Of a stretch of DNA of 64,000 nt, positions 34,879 through 42,953 are shown piece after piece (within the stretch, counting starts at the first letter, position 1; each line of letters begins with the position of its first letter). A program made the translations under genes and the position numbers. Origin of the DNA: Acetanaerobacterium elongatum (GTDB lineage Bacteria; Bacillota; Clostridia; Oscillospirales; Ruminococcaceae); assembly GCF_900103835.1 (NCBI RefSeq), contig NZ_FNID01000010.1, forward strand, positions 1 through 64,000, read 5' to 3'. The notes below the pieces were generated by a model. It saw nothing but the letters and a program-made list of their open reading frames with translations, was not told the DNA's origin and ran no database searches.

Positions 34879-35298
34879 ATGAGGGCAAGAGAATATCTTT
34901 CCCAAGCCTACCGCCTTGATCAGCGCATAAACTCTAAACTGGATCAGGTACAATCGCTTAATGAACTGGCTACAAAAGCAACCTCGACACTCACCGGTAT
35001 GCCGCGTAACCCAAACCGTGCTACTTCCACGATGGCAGATGCCGTTGCAAAAATTATTGACTTACAAGCGGAGATCAACCGTGACATAGACCGACTTGTT
35101 GACCTTAAACGAGACATTGTTGCACTTGTGAAATCTGTTGACAACACGGAGTTTCAGACTCTTCTGGAAAAACGCTACCTTTGCTACATGAGTTGGGAGC
35201 AGATTGCCGTCGACATGAACTACAGCATCCACCACCTATACAAGATACACACTGGCGCATTGGACACTTGCGACGAAATCCTCCATCGTGATACCTGA
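34879..35298 (+). CDS. DUF1492 late transcription regulator
   Basis: 139 aa. The N-terminal helical region is followed by a sigma-like helix-turn-helix (YMSWEQIAVDMNYSIHHLYKI) typical of DUF1492/ArpU-RinA-type late gene activators. In related phages such proteins switch on packaging and structural genes. A promoter with phased repeats starts inside its last codons, just upstream of the late operon, which supports this role. Confidence 0.85.
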   Translation: MRAREYLSQAYRLDQRINSKLDQVQSLNELATKATSTLTGMPRNPNRATSTMADAVAKIIDLQAEINRDIDRLVDLKRDIVALVKSVDNTEFQTLLEKRYLCYMSWEQIAVDMNYSIHHLYKIHTGALDTCDEILHRDT

Positions 35299-35339
35299 TG
35301 ATACCACCTGATACCCGCCTCTTATGATAGTATTATAAT
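35289..35339 (+). promoter_or_regulatory. Late operon promoter with phased TGATACC repeats
   Basis: TGATACC occurs at 35289-35295, 35299-35305 and 35309-35315, one helical turn (10 bp) apart. TATAAT follows at 35334-35339, without a good -35 box. Activator sites replacing a -35 box are expected for a DUF1492-controlled late promoter. Confidence 0.65.
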
Positions 35340-35358
35340 GTAGAGACAAAATGTAGAG

Positions 35359-35393
35359 AGCCTTGTGGGAGCAATCCCGCAGGGCTTTCTTTA
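35359..35393 (+). terminator. Hairpin just after the late promoter
   Basis: AGCCTTGTGGGA (35359-35370) pairs imperfectly with TCCCGCAGGGCT (35375-35386), then TTCTTT. It lies about 20 nt into the predicted late transcript, so it may act as a leader terminator that must be read through. Confidence 0.55.
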
Positions 35394-35415
35394 TGCCCCG
35401 AAGGAGGTGAACCAA

Positions 35416-35781
35416 ATGCCATACAAACCGAAACGTCCCTGTGCCTACCCCGGCTGCGGTCGGCTTGCCGTGCGCGAGCAATACTGTGCCGAGCATCAGA
35501 AGGTCATGGACAAACGCTACAACCAGTACGAGCGTGACCCTGCGTCAAATAAACGGTACGGCCGTAGCTGGAAACGAATCCGTGACCGTTACATCAAGGC
35601 ACATCCTCTCTGCGAGGAATGCCAAAAGCAAGGAAAGCTGACACCCGCCGAGGAGGTGCACCACATTCTCCCGCTCTCCAAAGGCGGCAACAGCAATGCC
35701 GAGAACCTCATGGCTCTTTGCAAAGCCTGTCACTCTCGTATCACTGCCGAGAGCGGCGACCGATGGGGAAAAGGATATTGA
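35416..35781 (+). CDS. HNH endonuclease next to terminase
   Basis: 121 aa. The N-terminal zinc-like cysteines (CAYPGCG, then YCAEH) and the HNH core (CEECQKQG, EVHHILPLSKGG, NLMALCKACHSRI) are clear. HNH proteins beside the small terminase assist cos cleavage in HK97-like phages. ATG 35416 follows GAAGGAGGTGAACCAA; the ATG 35365 upstream lies in the leader hairpin and is rejected. Confidence 0.92.
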   Translation: MPYKPKRPCAYPGCGRLAVREQYCAEHQKVMDKRYNQYERDPASNKRYGRSWKRIRDRYIKAHPLCEECQKQGKLTPAEEVHHILPLSKGGNSNAENLMALCKACHSRITAESGDRWGKGY

Positions 35782-35955
35782 AAGAGGCATCGTTTACATT
35801 TTAGTACGATGCCTCAAAGCAATCCATTTTTCATGGTCTCTCCCGGTGGGGGTATCAAAATCTCTAAAACAAAAAAATCTGGACAGCGGCGTGGAGCTTC
35901 GTGTTGAAAAACGCGGTTTCAAACGGTGGAATAGCCCCGGCGCGCAAGGAGTGTG
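35782..35955. other. HNH-terS gap, candidate cos region
   Basis: 174 bp without a gene. It holds a 9-bp hairpin (GAGGCATCG 35784-35792 with CGATGCCTC 35807-35815) and a GC-rich patch GTCTCTCCCGGTGGGGGTA around 35835-35854, followed by an A-rich run. Placement between HNH and TerS is where cos sites of 3'-overhang phages lie. No cut position can be set from sequence. Confidence 0.4.
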
Positions 35956-36513
35956 ATGAATATGGCGAAAGACGGCACCTGCAGAGGCGGTGCTCGCATC
36001 GGTGCTGGTGCGAAAAAGAAGCCTCTCGCCGATAAAATATCAGCCCGCAATCCCTGCGGAAGAAAATTGACTGTGATGGAGTTTTCTGACACTGCCGACC
36101 TGCAAGGTCAGGCGATGCCGGAACCGAACAAAATGCTCGAAGCCGTGCAGAAGGACGGTAAGACGCTCGTTGCGGCAGACATCTACAAAAATACATGGCA
36201 CTGGCTGAACGAGCGCGGATGCGCCGCTCTTGTTTCACCCCAGCTTCTGGAACGCTACGCCATGAGCGTGGCTCGGTGGATTCAGTGTGAAGAGGCGGTT
36301 ACCGAATACGGTTTTTTGGCAAAGCACCCCACCACGGGCAACGCCATTCAAAGTCCTTATGTGGCGATGGGTCAGAACTACATGAACCAGACAAATCGGT
36401 TGTGGATGGAGATTTTCCAGATCGTCAAGGAAAACTGCACCGGTGAGTATGGCGGAACTAATCCGCAGGACGATGTGATGGAGCGGCTGCTTACCGCTCG
36501 GAAAGGCGGCTGA
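35956..36513 (+). CDS. Terminase small subunit, P27 family
   Basis: 185 aa DNA-recognition subunit of the packaging motor. A basic, Gly-rich N-terminus (GARIGAGAKKKP) precedes helices such as WHWLNERGCAALVSPQLLE and QNYMNQTNRLWMEIFQIV, the P27-type pattern. AAGGAG lies 4 nt before ATG 35956; ATG 35962 is an equally possible start. First gene of packaging. Confidence 0.88.
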   Translation: MNMAKDGTCRGGARIGAGAKKKPLADKISARNPCGRKLTVMEFSDTADLQGQAMPEPNKMLEAVQKDGKTLVAADIYKNTWHWLNERGCAALVSPQLLERYAMSVARWIQCEEAVTEYGFLAKHPTTGNAIQSPYVAMGQNYMNQTNRLWMEIFQIVKENCTGEYGGTNPQDDVMERLLTARKGG

Positions 36514-36518
36514 AAGCT

Positions 36519-37751
36519 ATGCTGATAGAAAAAATTCAAACTGATCGACTCGTTCCCGCCAATTACAATCCTCGCAAAGACCTGAAACCAGGTGATCCAG
36601 AATATGAAAAGCTGAGACGCTCGCTTGAGGAGTTCGGCTATGTCGAACCCGTTATATGGAATAAAGCCACCTCCCATATCGTTGGCGGTCATCAGAGATT
36701 AAAGGTGCTGCTCGATATGGGTGTCACCGAGGTTGATTGCGTAGTTGTCGAGATGGACGCTGAAAAGGAAAAGGCGCTCAATGTTGCGCTTAATAAAATC
36801 AGCGGTGACTGGGATAAAGACAAGCTGGCTCTGCTCATTGCAGATTTGCAGGGTGCGGACTTTGATGTGTCGCTCACGGGCTTCGACCCCGGAGAAATTG
36901 ACGACCTATTCAAGGACTCGCTCAAGGACGGTATCAAAGATGATGATTTTGATGTTGACGCGGAACTTAAAAAGCCCGCCGTTACAAAGCTCGGTGATAT
37001 CTGGACGCTTGGCCGCCATCGGCTGGTCTGCGGCGATTCTACCAAAGCCGTCACCTTCACCGCTTTGATGAACGGGAAGCTCGCCAATCTGGTGGTGACC
37101 GACCCGCCGTACAATGTCAACTATGAAGGAACGGCTGGAAAGATTAAAAACGACAATATGGGCGATGAAGCGTTCTATGACTTCCTGCTTGCGGCGTTTA
37201 CAAACACCGAAGCGGCGATGGCACAGGACGCTTCCATTTATGTGTTCCATGCCGACACTGAAGGGTTGAATTTCCGTAAGGCATTCTCAGATGCAGGCTT
37301 TCAGCTTTCCGGGTGCTGCATCTGGAAGAAGCCGTCGCTGGTGCTGGGACGCTCACCATATCAATGGCAGCATGAACCTGTCCTCTTCGGCTGGAAGAAA
37401 AAAGGCAAGCACAACTGGTATGCCGACCGCAAGCAGACGACCATCTGGGAATTTGATAAGTCGAAGAAAAACGCTGACCATCCCACCATGAAGCCGGTTG
37501 CACTGCTGGCATATCCCATTATGAACAGCAGCCTCACCAACTGTATCGTGCTTGACCCTTTCGGCGGCAGCGGTTCTACGCTCATCGCATGCGAGCAGTC
37601 TGACAGGATTTGCTTTACCATAGAACTTGATGAAAAATACTGCGACGTCATTATAAAGCGGTATATCGAGCAAGTCAGCGCTGCAGACGGTGTTTCCGTT
37701 ACCCGCGATGGTGTCACGATGAAATATACAGATGTGGCTGTCAATGAATAA
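36519..37751 (+). CDS. ParB-like domain / DNA methyltransferase fusion
   Basis: 410 aa. Residues 1-100 form a ParB/Srx-like domain (VPANYNPRKD, then IVGGHQRLKVLL). The rest is an N6/N4 methylase with DPPYNVNYEG near 193 and DPFGGSGSTLIA near 346, the beta-type order. Common in siphophages between the terminase genes; it likely protects phage DNA from host restriction. Its stop overlaps the start of a broken cytosine methylase gene (ATGAATAA). Confidence 0.92.
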   Translation: MLIEKIQTDRLVPANYNPRKDLKPGDPEYEKLRRSLEEFGYVEPVIWNKATSHIVGGHQRLKVLLDMGVTEVDCVVVEMDAEKEKALNVALNKISGDWDKDKLALLIADLQGADFDVSLTGFDPGEIDDLFKDSLKDGIKDDDFDVDAELKKPAVTKLGDIWTLGRHRLVCGDSTKAVTFTALMNGKLANLVVTDPPYNVNYEGTAGKIKNDNMGDEAFYDFLLAAFTNTEAAMAQDASIYVFHADTEGLNFRKAFSDAGFQLSGCCIWKKPSLVLGRSPYQWQHEPVLFGWKKKGKHNWYADRKQTTIWEFDKSKKNADHPTMKPVALLAYPIMNSSLTNCIVLDPFGGSGSTLIACEQSDRICFTIELDEKYCDVIIKRYIEQVSAADGVSVTRDGVTMKYTDVAVNE

Positions 37752-37953
37752 GCTCACGCTCGGCTCTCTTTTCGAATACAAAGATGCCATGCCATGCGTC
37801 TGTTTTGTACTGTCCGGCATTGTGTTATCTACACAAAAACCGCCGAATAATGGGTACAGTATTCTACACAAAAATCGCATAAAACCGTTGCTATATAAGC
37901 GGTTTAGAGTGATTAATGTAATACCGAAAAAAGAAAGGCGGTTTGAAAAATGA
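37744..37953 (+). pseudogene. Truncated start of a cytosine methylase gene
   Basis: ATG 37744 opens MNKLTLGSLF, the typical first residues of phage C5 cytosine methylases, overlapping the upstream methylase stop as usual for that gene pair. After Phe10 the family sequence (normally DGSGGF) is lost and the frame continues as unrelated residues to 37953. The rest of the gene is missing and a cassette bounded by two 38-bp repeats follows, so this looks like a deletion or replacement scar. Confidence 0.6.
37888..37925 (+). repeat. 38-bp dispersed repeat, copy B
   Basis: Begins TTGCTATATAAG, contains GGTTTAGAGTGAT, ends GTAATACC. It differs from copy A (7669) at few positions. It precedes the 328-aa gene by 24 bp and forms the left edge of the inserted cassette. 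Confidence 0.7.
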
Positions 37954-38936
37954 AACTCAAATACAATGTAACAGGCAGCGAACGCAAATCACTGGTCGGA
38001 GCAATCAGCACGGCGCTTGGTGCCCCAACTAATTACCTCGGTGCTCCTACCTTTTCCTACGAGGTCGGCAGTTATCACATCGACAAGAACGGAACACTTG
38101 CGGGTCCAGACAACCTTGACTTGGAGGACGCGCTCCACCAGGCAGGCTTTGATGCAGACGGTAACAGCCGCAAGTATGACGAACCTGACACCTACGAAAG
38201 CAACCTTGGTGTCATGGGTGCACCGGATGAGGCTCCAGATATTGACCAGCACCACCCCGGGCAGTATGCAGATCTGGAAATTCCGTTCACACCCGAAATG
38301 CAAAAACAGATTGACGATTATTTTCTCAGCCTTCCGATGACCGAGGAAGAAGAACTGGGGCTCGGGCGCACCCACCGGGAGGATTTCCACGGCGAGAACG
38401 GTATGCAAGCAAGCGATGTCCCAGAATCCGATGAGGACATCGGGCTGATGATTGAAATGCCGCGCTCCTCTTTCACCGAAACGGCACTCGACAACCTCAA
38501 GCGGCTGGTCGAAAGCAAAGGCAGCCTTATTAAAAAGGCCCTCGGTGCGGAAACGCTCGAACTTGAAATAACAGATGACAAGGTGCGGTTCCCTTGGTTT
38601 GAGGACGGCACCGATGCAGATGCAGTCAAGGCATACACACATTTTGTGGCTGCACTCTGCGAGATGGCAAGAGTGCAAAAGCGCATCACGGCAAAGGAAA
38701 AGGAAACCGACAACGACAAATATGCTTTCCGCTGCTTTCTCCTGCGGCTCGGCTTCATAGGCTCGGCATACAAAGAGGAACGGAAAATTCTGCTCCGCAA
38801 CCTCTCCGGCAGTTCGGCTTTCAAAGACGGTCAGAAAAAAGGCTTCTCGCAGGACGACCTTGATAAAGCAAAAGCCGACCCTGCTGTATGCGCCGAAATT
38901 AAAGCTATTTTGGGAGGAACCGACGATGAACAATAA
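37950..38936 (+). CDS. Conserved 'virulence-related' mobile-element protein
   Basis: 328 aa. It begins KLKYNVTGSERKSLVGAI and has a central acidic linker, then MPRSSFTETALDNLKRLV and FPWFEDGTDAD, ending in a helical domain with KRITAKEKETDNDKYAFRC. This matches a family widespread in Clostridia phages and conjugative elements and labelled 'virulence protein' without experimental basis. Real function unknown. It overlaps the DUF4314 gene by 11 bp. Confidence 0.8.
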   Translation: MKLKYNVTGSERKSLVGAISTALGAPTNYLGAPTFSYEVGSYHIDKNGTLAGPDNLDLEDALHQAGFDADGNSRKYDEPDTYESNLGVMGAPDEAPDIDQHHPGQYADLEIPFTPEMQKQIDDYFLSLPMTEEEELGLGRTHREDFHGENGMQASDVPESDEDIGLMIEMPRSSFTETALDNLKRLVESKGSLIKKALGAETLELEITDDKVRFPWFEDGTDADAVKAYTHFVAALCEMARVQKRITAKEKETDNDKYAFRCFLLRLGFIGSAYKEERKILLRNLSGSSAFKDGQKKGFSQDDLDKAKADPAVCAEIKAILGGTDDEQ

Positions 38937-39162
38937 TTTTCCATCAAGAGAAACAGTCGAGCGTATCCTAAAGCAGTATCCGGTCGGCTGCCGTGTGGAG
39001 CTTCTCCGTATGGACGATGTCCAAGCGCCGCCAATCGGGACAAAAGGCACCGTGCGGTATGTGGACGACCTCGGCAGCCTGGGTGTTGCGTGGGACAACG
39101 GGAGTTCGCTCCAAGTAGTCTACGGTGAGGACCTTTGCAGGAAATGCGACGATGACAAATAA
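38926..39162 (+). CDS. DUF4314 protein
   Basis: 78 aa. VGCRVELLRMDDVQAPPIGT and GSLGVAWDNGSSL is a small SH3-like barrel pattern, the DUF4314 signature. GGGAGGAACC precedes ATG 38926. Overlaps neighbours on both sides, so it is translated as part of a block. Function unknown; the fold suggests nucleic-acid or protein binding. Confidence 0.85.
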   Translation: MNNNFPSRETVERILKQYPVGCRVELLRMDDVQAPPIGTKGTVRYVDDLGSLGVAWDNGSSLQVVYGEDLCRKCDDDK

Positions 39163-39328
39163 GGTGCGTGAGCAAATCCTTGTCATCCGCCATACCGGGC
39201 TGACAAATATGTTTGATGTCAATACCGTTCAGCGCATTGCCCATGAAATGAACTTCTTTGAGCTGGTGGTTTTCCTTGAAGAGCATAAGGACCAATATGT
39301 CCACTTTATCCTCACAGGAGAAGAATAA
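39152..39328 (+). CDS. DUF5049 protein
   Basis: 58 aa from ATG 39152, overlapping DUF4314 by 11 bp. TGLTNMFDVNTVQRIAHEMN and FFELVVFLEEHKDQY is the DUF5049 pattern, usually found right after DUF4314 in phages and conjugative elements. Function unknown. Confidence 0.85.
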   Translation: MTNKVREQILVIRHTGLTNMFDVNTVQRIAHEMNFFELVVFLEEHKDQYVHFILTGEE

Positions 39329-39410
39329 CGGCTGTAAACTACACAATTGCGGTAACCGAAATGCTCTGAAAGATTGTACAGTATACGCTGGTTTATATGG
39401 GGTAATTGAC

Positions 39411-39448
39411 TTGCTATTATCCTCTTTTAGAGCGAATATGTACCTACC
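39411..39448 (+). repeat. 38-bp dispersed repeat, copy C
   Basis: Begins TTGCTATTATCC like copy A; contains TTTTAGAGCGAATATG and ends CCTACC. It lies 34 bp before the 59-aa gene and forms the right edge of the cassette whose left edge is copy B. Confidence 0.65.
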
Positions 39449-39481
39449 GAAATGGAAAACACACAAACGGAGGAAACAAAA

Positions 39482-39661
39482 ATGACCGAAAAACAGATTA
39501 AGCAAATTGAAAGCCAACTGCCGCAGGGCGAGAAAATCGACAGAATGTACTCAGCTTTTGAAGGCGGCATTCGAGTGATTACCAAAAACGCCGACGGCTG
39601 TGAAATCCGCTACAACGTGAGCTTCGATGCCGACAGCAATGCCAGCATCAAGAGATTTTAA
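39482..39661 (+). CDS. Small phage protein, unknown
   Basis: 59 aa (ATG 39482 after GGAGGAAACAAAA). Its start KQIKQIESQLPQGEKIDRMY and basic C-terminus RF are seen with TerL-proximal genes in this phage group. No motif. Function unknown. Confidence 0.75.
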   Translation: MTEKQIKQIESQLPQGEKIDRMYSAFEGGIRVITKNADGCEIRYNVSFDADSNASIKRF

Positions 39662-39674
39662 GGAGGACGCGGCG

Positions 39675-39902
39675 ATGTGGAAAGAAGGAAGCCTGAAAAT
39701 TCACGACAGCGTTTTTCATTACTGGATGAAGCAGTACGACGAAGGTTCGCAATTTGGTATCGACGGCGGCAGAATCAGCAAGCTGATGCTCAAGCGTAAC
39801 GGCGAGGTCGTGTGCAACTATGACAGAGGCTGGGATGTGGAACCCTCCGACCCAGACACACAGCTTGCCTTTGAACTTCTGCTGCACAGCGAAAACTACT
39901 AA
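39675..39902 (+). CDS. Small phage protein, unknown
   Basis: 75 aa (ATG 39675, AGGAGGACGC upstream). ISKLMLKRNGEVVCNYDRGW resembles short beta-rich proteins found before the large terminase. No catalytic motif is visible. The in-frame ATG at 39627 is upstream of the ribosome binding site and rejected. Confidence 0.75.
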   Translation: MWKEGSLKIHDSVFHYWMKQYDEGSQFGIDGGRISKLMLKRNGEVVCNYDRGWDVEPSDPDTQLAFELLLHSENY

Positions 39903-39979
39903 CCCACGCTAATAAGATAGCCGAGATTCCGCCCTGCATGGGGCTGTATCTCGTACAGATAAATTTTGAAGGACTGCCG

Positions 39980-41620
39980 ATGGCGGTCTATTTTTATGCC
40001 CGGAAGGAGGCGGTCGATATCCGTAAACTAAAAAAGTATAAATCGACACGGTTTAAGGCCACGGATTCCGTTTACGACAAAACCGCCGCCGACTATGCCG
40101 TAGCTTTTGTCGAAGCACTTTGCCATACCAAAGGCACCTGGGCGGGCAAACCATTTGAACTGATCGATTGGCAGGAACAGATTATCCGTGATATTTTTGG
40201 AACCCTCAAACCCAATGGCTACCGCCAGTTCAATACCGCCTATGTAGAAATTCCGAAGAAAATGGGAAAAAGTGAGCTTGCGGCAGCTGTTGCCCTGTTG
40301 CTCACCTGCGGCGATGATGAGGAACGCGCCGAGGTCTATGGATGTGCCGCAGACCGAAATCAAGCGTCCATTGTTTTCAACGTGGCAGCAGATATGGTGC
40401 GAATGTGTCCGGCGCTCTCAAAGCGTGTCAAAATACTGGATGCAACCAAGCGGCTCATCTATCAGCCGACTGGGAGCATCTATCAGGTGCTGTCCGCCGA
40501 CGTCGGAAACAAGCACGGCTTTAACACCCACGGTGTGGTATTCGATGAGCTGCACACCCAGCCGAACAGAAAATTATATGACGTCATGACCAAGGGAAGC
40601 GGTGACGCCCGGATGCAGCCGCTGTACTTTCTGATCACAACAGCCGGTGACAACCAGAACAGCATCTGCTGGGAAGTACACCAGAAGGCGCTGGATATCA
40701 TAAACGGCAGAAAACACGACTCGACATTCTATCCGGTGATTTACGGCGCGGCGCAGGAAGACGATTGGACAGACCCCAAGGTGTGGAAAAAAGCAAATCC
40801 CTCCCTCGGCATCACGGTAGGCATGGATAAAGTCAGAGCTGCATTTGAGTCAGCAAAGCAGAACCCCGCCGAGGAAAACAGTTTCCGGCAGCTTCGTCTG
40901 AACCAATGGGTAAAGCAGGCGGTGCGCTGGATGCCGATGGATAAATGGGACGCCTGCGCATTCCCCGTGGATGAAAAATTGCTTGAAGGGCGGGTCTGCT
41001 ACGGTGGCCTTGACCTCTCGTCCTCTACCGATATCACGGCATTCGTGTTGGTGTTCCCGCCGGAAGATGAGGCAGATAAATACGCTATACTGCCGTACTT
41101 CTGGATACCGGAGGACAATATCGACCTGCGTGTTCGGCGCGACCATGTAAATTACGACGTTTGGAAAAAGCAAGACTTTCTGCAAACCACCGAGGGCAAT
41201 GTAGTACATTACGGCTACATCGAGCAGTTCATTGAAACCCTCGGCGAGAAGTACAATATCCGTGAAATTGCTTTTGACCGCTGGGGCGCTGTGCAAATGA
41301 CGCAGAATCTTGAAACGCTCGGATTCTCGGTCGTGCCGTTCGGACAGGGCTTTAAGGATATGAGCTCTCCGACCAAAGAACTGATGAAGCTGACGCTAGA
41401 AGAAAAGCTCGCCCACGGCGGCCACCCAGTGCTTCGCTGGATGATGGACAACATCTATATTCGCACCGACCCGGCTGGAAATATCAAAGCAGATAAGGAA
41501 AAATCCACAGAGAAAATCGACGGCGCAGTCGCTACTATTATGGCGCTCGACCGGGCAATTCGGTGCGGCAACGATACGGGCCAAAGCGTGTATGACACAC
41601 GCGGACTGCTCGTTTTTTAA
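39980..41620 (+). CDS. Terminase large subunit
   Basis: 546 aa ATPase-nuclease that packages DNA into proheads. FELIDWQEQIIRDIFG, Walker A variant EIPKKMGKSEL, then VVFDELHTQPN as Walker B, and a C-terminal RNase H-like nuclease starting at GGLDLSSSTDITAFVL. Start is ambiguous: ATG 39980 follows GAAGGA 6 nt upstream, ATG 39938 lacks a site; a shorter start near GGAAGGAGG (40001-40009) would need a non-standard codon. Confidence 0.94.
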   Translation: MAVYFYARKEAVDIRKLKKYKSTRFKATDSVYDKTAADYAVAFVEALCHTKGTWAGKPFELIDWQEQIIRDIFGTLKPNGYRQFNTAYVEIPKKMGKSELAAAVALLLTCGDDEERAEVYGCAADRNQASIVFNVAADMVRMCPALSKRVKILDATKRLIYQPTGSIYQVLSADVGNKHGFNTHGVVFDELHTQPNRKLYDVMTKGSGDARMQPLYFLITTAGDNQNSICWEVHQKALDIINGRKHDSTFYPVIYGAAQEDDWTDPKVWKKANPSLGITVGMDKVRAAFESAKQNPAEENSFRQLRLNQWVKQAVRWMPMDKWDACAFPVDEKLLEGRVCYGGLDLSSSTDITAFVLVFPPEDEADKYAILPYFWIPEDNIDLRVRRDHVNYDVWKKQDFLQTTEGNVVHYGYIEQFIETLGEKYNIREIAFDRWGAVQMTQNLETLGFSVVPFGQGFKDMSSPTKELMKLTLEEKLAHGGHPVLRWMMDNIYIRTDPAGNIKADKEKSTEKIDGAVATIMALDRAIRCGNDTGQSVYDTRGLLVF

Positions 41621-41636
41621 TTGGAGGGAACTGCCT

Positions 41637-42953
41637 ATGAACATCTTTCAAGGAATTTTCAAAGCCCGTGATAAGCCTAAGAACTTAGGCAGCACCAGCT
41701 TTTTGTGGGGCGGCTCGTCCTCCGGCAAGGTAGTCAATGAAAGAACAGCCATGCAAATGACTGCGGTTTATTCTTGCGTCCGTATATTATCCGAAGCAAT
41801 CGCGGGGCTTCCGCTGTTTGTGTATAAATACGGCGACGACGGCAGCAAGGACAAACATCTCGACCACCCGCTGTGGCGTGTACTGCACGACGAGCCAAAC
41901 CCGGAAATGACGTCGTTTGTTTTCCGGGAGACGATGATGAATCATCTGTTGCTGACAGGCAATGCCTACGCCCAGATTATCCGAAACGCTCGCGGCGACG
42001 TTGTGGCGCTGTATCCCCTCATGCCAGACCGTATGACCGTGGACAGAGATTCACAAGGTCGGCTGTATTACCGCTACAGAAAAAATAGCGATGACGCGCC
42101 AGAGGTCAGCAGGAACAAGCCGAGCGATGTTATCCTCGCTCCAAGCGATGTGCTACACATTCTCGGTTTAGGCTTTGACGGACTGGTCGGCTACTCGCCG
42201 ATTGCAATGGCAAAAAACGCCGTAGGGCTCGCTATTGCCGCCGAGGAATACGGCGCTAAATTTTTCGCCAACGGCGCAGCACCCAGCGGCGTGTTGGAGC
42301 ACCCCGGCACCATAAAGGACCCGGAGCGGATAAGGCAAAGCTGGCAGTCCACCTTTGGCGGCAGCGTCAACAGCAACAAAATCGCCGTGCTTGAGGAAGG
42401 ACTTAAGTATACGCCCATTGCCATTTCACCCGAACAGGCGCAGTTTTTGGAGACACGAAAATTTCAGATCAATGAGATAGCTCGAATTTTCAGGGTCCCG
42501 CCCCATATGTTGGCGGATCTCGAGAAGTCGAGCTTTTCTAATATTGAGCAACAGTCACTGGAATTTGTGAAATACACACTCGACCCGTGGGTCGTTCGCT
42601 GGGAACAGGCAATGAACAAGTCGCTCCTGCTCGAAAGCGAAAAGCGTGATGTGTTTACAAAATTCAATGTGGATGGCTTGCTTCGCGGCGACTATGCAAG
42701 CCGCATGACAGGTTACGCGACAGCACGGCAGAACGGCTGGATGAGCGCAAACGATATCAGACAGCTTGAAAACCTCGACCGGATACCGGCGGAACTCGGC
42801 GGCGATCTTTACCTCATCAATGGCGCAATGACCAAATTGCAGGACGCTGGCGCGTTCGCAAACACAACTATAACAGAAACGGAGGAACCCTCAGATGGAC
42901 AAAGCAATACGGGCAGTAAGCCCAAACAAGTCCCTCGGCAAAGCAAGCAATAA
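41637..42953 (+). CDS. Phage portal protein, HK97 type
   Basis: 438 aa. Ring protein through which DNA enters the head. MTAVYSCVRILSEAIAGLPL, LTGNAYAQIIRN and FRVPPHMLADLEKSSFSN are family signatures. GGAGGGAACTGCCT precedes ATG 41637. Its 3' end overlaps the protease gene by 59 bp in another frame. Confidence 0.95.
   Translation: MNIFQGIFKARDKPKNLGSTSFLWGGSSSGKVVNERTAMQMTAVYSCVRILSEAIAGLPLFVYKYGDDGSKDKHLDHPLWRVLHDEPNPEMTSFVFRETMMNHLLLTGNAYAQIIRNARGDVVALYPLMPDRMTVDRDSQGRLYYRYRKNSDDAPEVSRNKPSDVILAPSDVLHILGLGFDGLVGYSPIAMAKNAVGLAIAAEEYGAKFFANGAAPSGVLEHPGTIKDPERIRQSWQSTFGGSVNSNKIAVLEEGLKYTPIAISPEQAQFLETRKFQINEIARIFRVPPHMLADLEKSSFSNIEQQSLEFVKYTLDPWVVRWEQAMNKSLLLESEKRDVFTKFNVDGLLRGDYASRMTGYATARQNGWMSANDIRQLENLDRIPAELGGDLYLINGAMTKLQDAGAFANTTITETEEPSDGQSNTGSKPKQVPRQSKQ

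Noticed and set aside
37989..39517. Long minus-strand frames (369 and 228 aa) in the cassette
   Set aside because: They mirror the plus-strand genes with overlapping starts and ribosome binding sites; composition is typical of antisense shadow frames.
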